The notes below the pieces were generated by a model. It did no database searches, had not been told where the DNA came from, and saw nothing but the letters and a program-made list of their open reading frames with translations. DNA of 64,000 nucleotides from Terramyces sp. JEL0728 (taxonomy: Eukaryota; Chytridiomycota; Chytridiomycetes; Rhizophydiales; Terramycetaceae), in the NCBI GenBank assembly GCA_027603945.1, contig JADIIU010000035.1:1-64000 (forward strand). The letters are read 5' to 3'. The translations under genes were made by a program, and so were the position numbers. Each line of letters opens with the position of its first letter. The first letter of the stretch is position 1. Positions 33,266 through 42,509 of the stretch are shown one piece after another.

Positions 33266-34765
33266 TTAAAGTTTCGATGCTTTTAGAAGAGTCATTGGTC
33301 TGTATATAGATTCGGAGAGCGTATCTTGACCATAATTGTGTGACAGGCGATGTGTCAAAACGTGACTCTGATTGATTTGCGAAATGTCAGTTACTCCCAT
33401 TAGCCTCATTGCAATTTCAAACTCTTCGCGTAAAATATCCTAATGTTAACTGATATTACAATTAAATGCTCAACTCCTTCTTGGCCATAAGCAGACATTG
33501 CATAGAGGAATGGCCGTCCCAATCCCACTGCCTTCGCACCTAATGCGAGGGCTTTAAATATATCCGTTCCCCTTCGGATGCCACCATCAAGATATATTTC
33601 AACTGCCGCCGCGAGGTTTGCTTGCTTTAAATGGTGAGCGACTTCCTGCATCACTTCTATTGCTGATCTAGAAGTATCCAACTGCCTGCCGCCATGATTG
33701 CTAACTATGATAGCTTCTACACCATGTTGGGCCGCCAAGACTGCATCTTCGCCACATTGGATCCCTTTGAGTATCAATGGAAGCTTTGTGGTAGATCTGA
33801 TCCACCTTAAATCATCCCAGGAGAGTGAGGAATCAATGAAATGCCCTATTGCTCTTGCAGCCCCTTGGTTTCTAGATAGCGATTCATTTGATTGAACATC
33901 AGGAGCCTAGCGTTTAGATAATTCGATACATCGTTTTCAAATTTAACCCTCATATCCTTTTCACGTCGACCCAATTGTGCCGCATCAACAGTTATTACAA
34001 GAGCCTTAACTCCCAGCCGTTCGGCTTTCCTGATAATTTCTTTTGCCAACTCCTTGTTTGGATTTACATACAGTTGAAACCACTGGATTTGAGCTGGCTG
34101 TTTGGCATTTACCATTTCGTCAACTGAGCAGCTGGCTAAAGTAGGGATCATTTGTATGATATCTCTAGTACCGGCTGCTCTAGTTAAAACTACTTCTCCT
34201 TCGGGATGGCCTAATTTCCCAAGTGCTGTTGCAGTAATATAAACGGGCAGTGCCGTTTTGCTTCCCAACAAAGTAGCAGAAGTATCAACATTCTTTACAT
34301 TAACGAGAACTCTTGGTTTAAGAAATATTCGATTGAATGCCTGATGATTTTCCCGAAGTGTAATTTCATCTCCCGATCCTGAAGAGTAATAGGCCCATGC
34401 ATCTGGAGATAGTACATCCTGTGCAATACTCTACTGTTAGAGACAATTACTTCAAAATCGAATGAATTCAGCACACTGCTCAATGGTGGCCGAGGTATCT
34501 CTTTAACTGCTGTAGCTTTATCATCTTCTCTCAACTCTTCTGTTGGTCCTAGATGGAATTCTTTTTTCAAAAACCTATCCATCATATCTGCAGGATGAAA
34601 TTTGCCGAATTCGCTTGTTGCATCCTTGCCTGCGAATTTGTAAATAATCTTGCTTCCACCTGGATGTTCCTTGGCGAATTCGGTGAGATTGTAGACTTTA
34701 TCATGAATAACCAGCCAGCAATCTGAAGGCGAATCGTGTTTTCCAATTTCTTTTCTTTTCAACAT
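33266..34765 (-). CDS. CYB2: Flavocytochrome b2-type L-lactate/2-hydroxyacid dehydrogenase with PTS1
   Basis: A cytochrome b5 heme domain (DCWLVIHDKVYNLTEF then HPGG; heme His in HPGG and KFHPAD) is fused to an FMN-dependent 2-hydroxyacid dehydrogenase domain. Three introns (20, 23, 20 nt) give 478 residues; correct splicing is essential because the raw frame misreads the AWAYYSSG-x-DEITLREN segment. FMN/catalytic motifs: KPRVLVNV, ITATALGKLGHPEGE, VITVDAAQLGRRE, and IIVSNHGGRQLD with the active-site His, then LDGGIRRGTD and GLGRPFLYA. Instead of a mitochondrial presequence the protein begins directly at the b5 domain and ends in -SKL, a canonical peroxisomal targeting signal. Confidence 0.93.
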
Positions 34766-35083
34766 GAAGACAACCAAAAGTAGAAAATGAGGAGTATTAC
34801 CAACCCCCAATCAAATCACAATTTAGGTCAATAGCTGATTATTTCAATTATCACTTTCTCGGGATTTAGCCCGAATACAAGAACTGCTGGCTCTCAAAAA
34901 GTATCTGAAGCAAACCATGTCCCCATAATTTAGAGATTGAACTCTGCGGATAAGATTAGAGTGCGAGGAATAAGGATTTAGCGGAGGTTAAACCCACGCG
35001 ATGACTTTAATATTTGAAAATTAAAATTTGCGAGCTTATATTAAATCCCATGGTATATAAGAGAATCCTAATCACAGTCTGTA
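34766..35083. promoter_or_regulatory. Divergent intergenic region with TATA box
   Basis: 318 bp between the CYB2-like and small surface-protein starts. TATATAA at 35054-35060 is 30 bp before the ATG at 35084. No gene seen within. Confidence 0.6.
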
Positions 35084-35718
35084 ATGAAGTACTATTCAGT
35101 GTTGCTGTACTTTTTAACTGTGTGTATTCGACTGTATGCCGCTCCCCTACCACAAGCAACAAATTCACCATCTATCGGACCTTCTGACGAGGAAGGAAAC
35201 CCTTACGAAGTATGGGGTGCAGGGAATGTAACCAGTCCAGGAAGTCAAACTGATCCCTATGTTGGAAATCCGTACGATCTCTGGGGAGCAGGAAACACAA
35301 GTGCCAATAATGGCGATAATGGAGATAGTGCAGTTGGGGTTGATTTTGACAATACACTCCAGGCAATCTTTTTGGTAGCAATGGTTGGGATATTGGCGAT
35401 GGTAAGTGTGGGGCTTTTCATCAAGTACAAGGTATACTCTTTCTAATATAGTATTCTGCCGGTTCTTCCTTTAGAGAAAGCGCAGATACAAATATTTACG
35501 GTGTCAACACTCCTCTCGAAGCTATTGTGAAAAAAGCCAGACGCACTTCAATGCTTCCGCTGACCGACCGAGCCAAAAAGGAAGGAATGCCTGCTGTGAT
35601 ACTTCAACCAAATTCAACATTGTCCAGGGCAGACAGTCAATCTACTGTCCACTCATACACAGATACTTTGGCAGATTACTTTGAAACAACTGAGAGAAAT
35701 GCCAAACCGCGCAAATGA
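35084..35718 (+). CDS. Small single-pass surface protein with WGAGN repeat
   Basis: Two exons with a 20-nt phase-0 intron encode 204 residues. A signal peptide (MKYYSVLLYFLTVCIRLYA) is followed by a short ectodomain with two copies of GNPY(E/D)(V/L)WGAGN, a membrane span at ~92-114, the stop-transfer KYK, the intron, and a ~90-residue tail containing KKARRTSMLPL and Ser/Thr-rich sequence. The intron position and phase right after the span match four genes in the 7333-12641 cluster. Function unknown. Confidence 0.72.
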
Positions 35719-35740
35719 CTTTTAACTGAATATATTATTC

Positions 35741-36213
35741 TTATTTTCTAGAATTTACGAACAGCAACCCGCTCAAGTCAATGTGTTGCTTGTTCTTTTC
35801 TAGCTTGTAAGCCAACATCAGCTCTTTGAATACGGCAAAGTCGCCCAACGATTCCAATAATTCAAACACGTCGCCTTCTAATTCTTCGGCGCTTCGCTCC
35901 CTAAGTAAGTAGAAAACTACTTTAATAGCGCGAGAAAATCCTCCATCTTGAACTCGTCTATCCGTTCGGTTAATCTTTGGGTAATGTATTTTTCAGCAAA
36001 ATCTGTGTATTTATTGAATATATCCATATATTCCAATTTGTTTTCTTTGTCGTCAGTAAAGATATGAGAATGCTTGTCAAAGAAAGTCTGTTGAAATTTC
36101 ACGAAATCATCATCCATCAAAATGTCTTCCAATTCTCCGACTACAGCATCAAATCGTTCATCTTCAGGATGAATTGGGTTTGAAAATGTTTCTTCGGCAA
36201 AGTCAAAATCCAT
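35741..36213 (-). CDS. ARL2BP: ARL2-binding protein (BART/ARL2BP homologue)
   Basis: BART binds the small GTPase ARL2/ARL3 and is linked to cilia and mitochondria. One 20-nt intron gives 150 residues, near the family norm. Key matches: FDAVVGELEDILMDDDF, the F-x-D-K-H loop, then EENKLEY-like KENKLEYMDIFNKY, EKYITQRLTERI, and after the intron EGDVFELLESLGDFAVFKELMLAYK. ATG 36213 is the first in frame; upstream in-frame codons lack a Met. It is convergent with the small surface gene (22 bp between stops). Confidence 0.9.
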
Positions 36214-36396
36214 ATTTAAATGTTCTGTGTTAATCTGAGATACTTGTGGTTGCAGCCATTTCAATGTTACCACGCGAACTTTTCAAGCGTCGCGTTTTGA
36301 CTATGCAGCCATCTTGCTGTGATTGGCTTATATCCTGGTGTCGGGTGTTCAGCTGCAGGTGCCGCAAGGTTTAAAGCCGAAAATTGTTTTCTCCAA

Positions 36397-37821
36397 ATGA
36401 CCCACCACACTATAGTCAGCCCAGTAGATCAAAGCGTCTACAAAACCGTGCCATTAAAATCAACTCCAGAAGCATTGGAAGTATTGGAAATTTCAAAGAA
36501 TGCGCAAAAGCAATGGAAGAAAACGTCTGTCGAAGAGCGAGTAAAAATTGTCGAGTCATTCTGTCAACACTTTTTGGAAGACAAGGAAGAGATTGCTACG
36601 GAATTGGCATGGCTGATTGGAAGGTTCAGATCAGTTAATATAGACCCCGACAACAAAACTTTAACGAAGTAAACGGATTGGTGACTAGAGCAAAATTCAT
36701 GGCTTCAATTGCAAAAGAAAGCTTAAAAGACACAGTTATTGAAGAGTCCGATGAATTTGTTCGTTTCATTTCCAGAGATCCGCTCGGGGTTATCTTTATC
36801 ATTGCCGCTTGGAATTACCCTTACTTGGTAGCTGTAAATGGTGTTGTTCCTGCTATTTTAGCAGGGAATTCAGTAATTTTGAAGCAGGCACCTCAAACGT
36901 TCCCAGTAGCTGACAGATTTTTGAAAGCGTTCGAAAGAGCTGGATTACCAAAAGGCGTCTTTCAGTTCTTGCATATTGATCATCCAACTGCCGAGGTGGT
37001 TATTAAGCACCCTAATGTTGCATACACGCACTTTACTGGATCGGTTGGCGGAGGTGCAGCAGTAAACCGCATCGCTGCTTCATCTACTTTTATTGGTAGG
37101 TTTATCTAAATTAGGCGTTGGATTAGAGCTTGGAGGAAAAGACCCAGCTTATGTTAGGGAAGACGCAGACCCTATTTCTGTTGCTGATAATTTGGTTGAT
37201 GGCGCAATGTACAATTCTGGACAAAGTTGCTGTGCGGTTGAAAGAATCTACGTTCATGAAAAGATTTATGATGAATTTGTTAATCGTGCAGTCGATACTG
37301 CCAAAAAATATGTTTTGGGGTCACCATTTGAGGCATCTACCAATTTAGGGCCGGTAATTAAACCAGAAGCGGCAACAGCAATCAGGGCTCAGATTAAGGA
37401 TGCAGTAGATAACGGAGCAAAGTGCTTGATTGACGAATCCCTCTTTCCAGTCGCCAAACCGGGTACTGCTTATGTTGCCCCTCAAATCCTAGTAAATGTG
37501 AACCACACTATGAAGATCATGAAAGATGAAACTTTTGGGCCTGTTGTTGGAATAATGAAGGTAAAGAGTGATCAAGAAGCTGTGGAATTGATGAATGACA
37601 GTGAATTTGGCTTGACAGCATCTGTCTGGACTGCAGATCGTAAAAAAGGGTTGGAAATTGGTAAGCAAGTAGAAACCGGCACTCTCTTTGTCAATAGATG
37701 CGATTATATCGACCCTGCGTTGCCATGGACTGGCATCAAGAACTCTGGACGTGGCTGTACCATGTCAAAGTATGGATTTGATCAAGTAACAAGACCAAAA
37801 TCCTACCATCTTAGAAAATAA
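36397..37821 (+). CDS. Aldehyde dehydrogenase (NAD(P)+-dependent, ALDH superfamily)
   Basis: Oxidises aldehydes to acids. Two introns (20 and 19 nt) give 461 residues. Visible: WNYPYLVAVNGVVPAILAGN (cofactor-binding strand/helix), FTGSVGGG (Rossmann glycine loop), catalytic Glu in LELGGKDPAYV, and nucleophile Cys in GQSCCAVERIYVHE, plus ETFGPVVGIMKV. The sub-branch resembles fungal MSC7-like or succinate-semialdehyde-type enzymes (ELGGKDPAYV); substrate cannot be fixed. ATG 36397 starts just before HHTIVSPVD. Confidence 0.92.
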
Positions 37822-37974
37822 GTCTTTTTTTCAATAAAGCATATTAACGGGTTAGTTTATGTCCTACTGAATAAATTGCACTTGACAGAACTATTTCGCG
37901 ATACCTGATTATTTTTGCTATACAATTCAGAGTTACTGTTTGGTAAAATTAATTGACATGCGGAAAGAGGTTCT

Positions 37975-39459
37975 TTATTTAGGACCAATCATCTTTTCTG
38001 GACGAACGTATTCATCAAACTGTTCGGGGGTAAGTAAACCTAAAGCAACTGTAGCTTCCTTCAAACTGGTTCCTTCTTTATGTGCCTTCTTTGCAGCACT
38101 TGCAGCATTGTCATAGCCAATATATGGGTTCAGTGCAGTGACAAGCATGAGTGATTCATTAAGGATCGAGTTGATCTTTTCTTCGTTTGCTTCGATTCCA
38201 ATCACACATCTATCAGTAAAAGAGTGGCAGGCGTCAGTTATTAATCTGGTAGACTGTAAAAGGTTTCTGATCATAACTGGTTTAAATACGTTCAGCTAGG
38301 GTTAATGATGCTTACTTCAAAGTGACCTTGAGCCCCAGCAACGGAAATTGCAGTTTGGTTACCGATTACCTGTGCGCAAACCATAGTCATGGCTTCACAT
38401 TGGGTTGGGTTGACTTTTCCAGGCATGATTGAGGAACCTGGTTCGTTTTCAGGCAAAGACAATTCACCTAAACCACATCTTGGTCCAGACCCCAAAAGTC
38501 TAATATCGTTTGCAATCTTGTTTAATGAAACAGCCAAAGTGTTGAGTGCGCCGTGAGCTTCAACGATGGCATCGTGAGTAGCCAAAGCTTCAAATTTGTT
38601 TGGAGCAGTTTGGAATGGAAGTCCGGTTTCAGCGGCAATTTGTTTGGCAACTTCAACATCATAGCCTTTAACAGTGTTTAATCCAGTTCCAACAGCGGTT
38701 CCACCTTGAGCCAGGTTGTATAATCTTGGCAAGGCTGCCATGACTCTTTCAACACCAAAAGCCATTTGCTGTGCATATCCGGAAAATTCCTGTCCAAGGG
38801 TTAGCGGAGTAGCATCTTGCAAGTGCGTGCGTCCAATCTTGATAATATGGTTGAAAGCTTTTGCCTTTTCATCCAAAGCTGCTTGTAATTTTTGTAATGC
38901 AGGAATCAATTTTGAGTTGAACTCGACAGCAGCTGCAACATGCATAGCAGTTGGAAAAGTGTCGTTACTGGACTGACCTTTGTTGACGTGGTCGTTTGGA
39001 TGAACAGGAGATTTGGAGCCTAATTCACCTCCTAAAATTTCAATAGCGCGGTTTGCAATTACTTCATTAACATTCATGTTGGATTGAGTGCCAGAACCAG
39101 TTTGCCAGATGACAAGCGGGAAGTGTTCCTTTAATTTTCCAGAAATGACTTCGTCAGCAGCCAATACAATAGCATCGCCAACCTTCTTGTCTAATCCAGT
39201 CTTCATGTTGACTTTGGCAACGGATTTCTTGATGACACCAAATGCTCTGATGACTGGCTCTGGCATTTTTTCAGCTTGCCCACCGATATTGAAATTCATC
39301 AAAGAACTGAGTAAATAACCTTTTACCGTTGAGTTTGAGCACCCCAATATTTTTCTGCTGGGACGTCCAAATAACCGAATGAATCCTTTTCTTTACGGAA
39401 CTGGAGTGAGAAAAAATTACCTTTAGCGAGGAATATAATCTTTTATGTGCTCTGAGCAT
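37975..39459 (-). CDS. FUM1: Fumarate hydratase, class II
   Basis: Fumarase interconverts fumarate and malate in mitochondria and cytosol. Three 20-nt introns give 474 residues. ATG 39459 starts a mitochondrial presequence ([13 protein letters not shown]), split from [20 protein letters not shown] by an intron. Motifs: [23 protein letters not shown], and the fumarase signature [11 protein letters not shown]. Two in-frame ATGs lie further upstream (near 39501), overlapping the divergent CMC1 gene start, and a translation start after the presequence could give a cytosolic form. The CMC1 and FUM1 starts are only 46 bp apart. Confidence 0.96.
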
Positions 39460-39505
39460 ATTTTTTATTAGGCAAAAATTTTCCGTCGATTTTGTCATCA
39501 TAGAA

Positions 39506-39806
39506 ATGATCGTCGCAGCCTTGAATGCACAGGAAGAAGAGAGAATACGGAAAGAGATGACTGAAAAAGCTCGGGCCAAATGCACAAAATATTTAGATGG
39601 TAAGCCGGGATTAACCAGAATTATTCGCTTGTACAAGGCACAAAACAGTGTCGCTAATCTGGAATTGTAAGAAGGAGGTTCGTGCTGCTAATGAATGCGT
39701 GAAGCAGTACACAAAGCATGAGGTGCACAAGAAAATGAGGATGGATATGCTGAACGATAAGACTGAATATTATAAAAAGAATGGGAGGTATCCAACCGAA
39801 GAATAA
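39506..39806 (+). CDS. CMC1: CMC1-family twin CX9C mitochondrial protein, copy 1
   Basis: CMC1 is an intermembrane-space protein that helps cytochrome c oxidase assembly and copper delivery. One 19-nt intron (39600-39618) gives 93 residues. The two CX9C motifs are C-TKYLDELFA-C and C-KKEVRAANE-C, with the helix-turn-helix spacing expected; the tail is charged (KTEYYKKNGRYPTEE). The start at 39506 gives MIVAALNAQEEE; the second copy diverges exactly after the third codon, so the true start could instead be the internal Met of KEMTEKARAKC. Confidence 0.85.
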
Positions 39807-41627
39807 ATGCTATTTAATTGGAATTTGATCCGGAAACCATGCAATCTTTGTGTATTGTAATCTTGGCTTTTTTTCTTGCAAATAATGAACCTGCAGAAAT
39901 TCATAAAGCCGATAAAATTGAATCCGCTTTTAATCAAACAATGGAATGAAACCAAATTCAAGCAAGTCAAGAGTGAAATACCTTATGTAATGATGAACGT
40001 AAAGGACTCACTCGCACTGTACAATCTAGACAAATCCAAGGATCAGTCAGATGCAATCCTCAACAATTTGTTAAAGACAAACGTAAAGACTGGATATACT
40101 TTTGCGAAATTGATTATTGAAAAACACCAGATTCACCCACTGCTATTCAGTGTGATGGTGCAGTCGGTGTTGGATTCGAAATCATTGCAATTTATTGAGC
40201 CAATGATATCTGCATTTTTAAAAAGAGAGTCGCTTTCAGGAAACGATAAAGCAAATCTAGCTGCTACCTGGCTGCCGTTCGTAATCAGAAAGGCACACAA
40301 AGAATCACTGCACTACATCAACGGCAAAATTTCAAAATACATTACTGGAAGTAAATTAGAGTTGGACCAGTCGACGATGGATTTATTAATCGACTCGTTA
40401 GCGCAGAGAAAGGAATATTTCAAGCTGAAAGGTATGCAAGTTGACGACGATAACAATCTGAAATACCAGACTATAATGGTATTGTGCCTGTACAGAAACA
40501 AATTAGCGAGCTCATACCACTTGATTAACTTGTACAATGACTTGGAACTGGGATTTCGCAAAAGTTATACACCAAATGTGGAGTCTCAGTTGAAATACAA
40601 GCACAACCAGCTGAACAGTTTGTTATTTGGAGGCGATATATCTGAAAAACAAAACCAGAAAATACAAGAATATGTGAGTAGAAAGTCAAAGCTGGAGGAG
40701 TGTTTTGAAAGAATAATGGAGTATCTGTTATATAGGCTGGATGATGAATTCGCCTTTGAGCAGTTTATCCAAAATAGAAAGCTCTCCCTAAAGCAATCTA
40801 CTATCGCGTTAAAGTATTTCTGCAAACAAAAGAATATTGAATTGGTCCGCAAGTACTACCAGCCAAGCCCTGAAAATACCCCAATCTACTTTAGATATCT
40901 CCTGCAGAATGGGCTAAAGGAAAGGGCAAAGGAGATCCTGAACGTTGAAAAAGAGAGTGAAACAAAGCAGGAACTGGCTTTCGAGTACAACATCCACAGT
41001 GGCAACTACTATTATCATTCTGATCTGCAAAAACGTAAATTGTTTAGATATTTTTACAGAAACAAGCTGTACCCTCAACTAATACAGCTTTGCACGGAAG
41101 AGGAATTGGTTACAAAGGAACCAATCAAAGAAATGGCTGGAAAGGACTATGCAAGGCTGATCGACGCACTGTGCTACATGAACCATGACTATTCAACAGT
41201 AACAAAGGTTATAGCCGATAATAACTTGGATGCATCGCTGTACACCAAACTTCTAAGAAAGCATTCCAAAACTGAAACACCTGCCAATAAATAACAACAC
41301 ATTGTATTATAACAAGAGACCTGTCAAAATTGAAATTCCGACATAGAACAAATTGTTTGTGACGGTTTGTAAAGATACTGAAGGGCTTTGTACCTTTGCT
41401 ACATAAGGATCATACCTCTTCTCAACATCTACTCTGTCATCATACACTGGTCGATTCCAGACTGGTGGTGGTAAATTCTTGTAATCCAATCCTGCTTTGA
41501 CGCACAGCGAATCATCGAATTCATAATCGCATTGGTGGCAATATCTATATTAGCAGAACGCACTTTACATATACGCTGTTGTAACATTCGCATTCGTTTC
41601 GGAATTCCGTTTTCAAGCAAGTGCTGG
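39515..41627. repeat. Segmental duplication, copy A (about 2.1 kb)
   Basis: Matches 61867-64000 at roughly 98-99% by eye, including three genes and their spacers; offset is 22352 before and 22373 after a 21-bp indel in the spacer near 39840. Copy B is cut by the window end, so the right boundary is unknown. Confidence 0.9.
39885..41294 (+). CDS. Helical-repeat protein of unknown function, copy 1
   Basis: Intronless, 469 residues from ATG 39885 (the longer frame starts at TTG). The N-terminus is basic and lacks acidic residues for 20 positions (MNLQKFIKPIKLNPLLIKQW), consistent with mitochondrial import. The remainder is a continuous series of amphipathic helices with Tyr/Leu/Lys-rich composition, reminiscent of PPR/TPR-like mitochondrial RNA-binding or translation factors, but no consensus repeat is clear enough to call. 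A copy with about four substitutions is at 62258-63667; most nucleotide differences are synonymous, arguing that both are functional. Confidence 0.72.
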   Translation: MNLQKFIKPIKLNPLLIKQWNETKFKQVKSEIPYVMMNVKDSLALYNLDKSKDQSDAILNNLLKTNVKTGYTFAKLIIEKHQIHPLLFSVMVQSVLDSKSLQFIEPMISAFLKRESLSGNDKANLAATWLPFVIRKAHKESLHYINGKISKYITGSKLELDQSTMDLLIDSLAQRKEYFKLKGMQVDDDNNLKYQTIMVLCLYRNKLASSYHLINLYNDLELGFRKSYTPNVESQLKYKHNQLNSLLFGGDISEKQNQKIQEYVSRKSKLEECFERIMEYLLYRLDDEFAFEQFIQNRKLSLKQSTIALKYFCKQKNIELVRKYYQPSPENTPIYFRYLLQNGLKERAKEILNVEKESETKQELAFEYNIHSGNYYYHSDLQKRKLFRYFYRNKLYPQLIQLCTEEELVTKEPIKEMAGKDYARLIDALCYMNHDYSTVTKVIADNNLDASLYTKLLRKHSKTETPANK

Positions 41628-41637
41628 TTAATGACAT
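41307..41637 (-). CDS. Small Cys-containing, tail-anchored-type protein, copy 1
   Basis: A 19-nt intron (donor GTGCGT, branch GCTAAT) joins an N-terminal exon with Cys pairs (ECECYNS) to YCHQCDYEFDDSLC and a Pro/Tyr/Asp-rich middle (LPPPVWNRPVYDD), ending in a hydrophobic C-terminal segment (LFYVGISILTGLLL) that could be a tail anchor; 103 residues. The Cys pattern may coordinate a metal or be oxidised, but is not a CX9C pair. Convergent with the helical gene (12 bp between stops). A second copy enters the window end. Confidence 0.65.
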
Positions 41638-41799
41638 GTTACTTTAGATAGAATAATTCTGATTGACGGATGCATTCGGTATTTATACATTCGGCAAGAG
41701 CATATTGGATAAGCAACAAATACATTTTGGAAAATGACGTGAGTGCAATTGGAATAAATGAAGCGTTCAATAAAGATCAACTTTAAGAATATTTTTATA

Positions 41800-42423
41800 T
41801 TAAAATCGCTCCTTCATTCTGGTGCTAATAGTACGCAACTTGCTATACACTTTGCCTGGGCTGCTTCCCAAAATCAAGTGGACGATTGCGTCTCTTGCAA
41901 TTTTGATATTCTGGAACGAACCAAGGATGTGTATCTTTGTATCTGCGACTACTATTCTCGTGCGGCTGGTGTTTTCAATTGTGAATTTCGTTTTGCCGTC
42001 CTTTCCTACAATTCTACCAATGGCACGGGAGAGGTTGTCCCCAGACAAGGTCTTGACATCCTTAATTTCAAAAGTGTCGATATACAAATCATCCAAACGC
42101 AATAATGATATAGCATCGTTGATATCAAAGCCCAAATTATAAGCTTTAATGAAATCAGCAGCTTTTTGTATGGCTCCGATATCTTCTGTTTCGTCGCTGG
42201 TTTTTAAATCGATTGACTTTTTTTTCAAATTCATTCTTATTTGCAATTTCAAATGTTCTACCAGCGGAGTGTATATTTTCAACCAGTCTTTTTTCAAAGG
42301 AGTGAGTCTGTGGGGTGGAATTGGGATTCTTCTGGATGTGGATTTACCTGATGCCAATTCACTAGGTTTGAGAGCTTCGAATTCCATTTCTTCATCATTT
42401 TGAGGTTCTTTGAATTCAGACAT
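41800..42423 (-). CDS. PNO1: Pre-rRNA-processing protein PNO1/DIM2 (KH domain)
   Basis: PNO1 binds near the 3' end of 18S rRNA in pre-40S particles. An intronless 207-residue frame from ATG 42423. Landmarks: acidic N-terminus, RRIPIPPHRLTPLKKDW, divergent first KH, ALxLLRLDDLYIDTFEIKDVK, then GRIVGKDGKTKFTIEN (the GxxG loop is GKDG), IHILGSFQNIK and the C-terminal ILGSSPGKVYSKLR. These match the family closely. Confidence 0.95.
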   Translation of the reverse strand: MSEFKEPQNDEEMEFEALKPSELASGKSTSRRIPIPPHRLTPLKKDWLKIYTPLVEHLKLQIRMNLKKKSIDLKTSDETEDIGAIQKAADFIKAYNLGFDINDAISLLRLDDLYIDTFEIKDVKTLSGDNLSRAIGRIVGKDGKTKFTIENTSRTRIVVADTKIHILGSFQNIKIARDAIVHLILGSSPGKVYSKLRTISTRMKERF

Positions 42424-42509
42424 TTTATTTTTTTTTGAAAAAAAAATATCTCCCCATAAAAGTAATTTCTGAGTAGAGTCCAATTGAAATACAAAAAACT
42501 TTATTCAAA

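Noticed and set aside
34310..34440. Apparent frameshift in the CYB2-like gene (frame ending ...NQEFSLM)
   Set aside because: The frame is a shadow; a 20-nt intron after NSFDFE puts the real sequence (AWAYYSSG...DEITLREN) in another frame with no shift.
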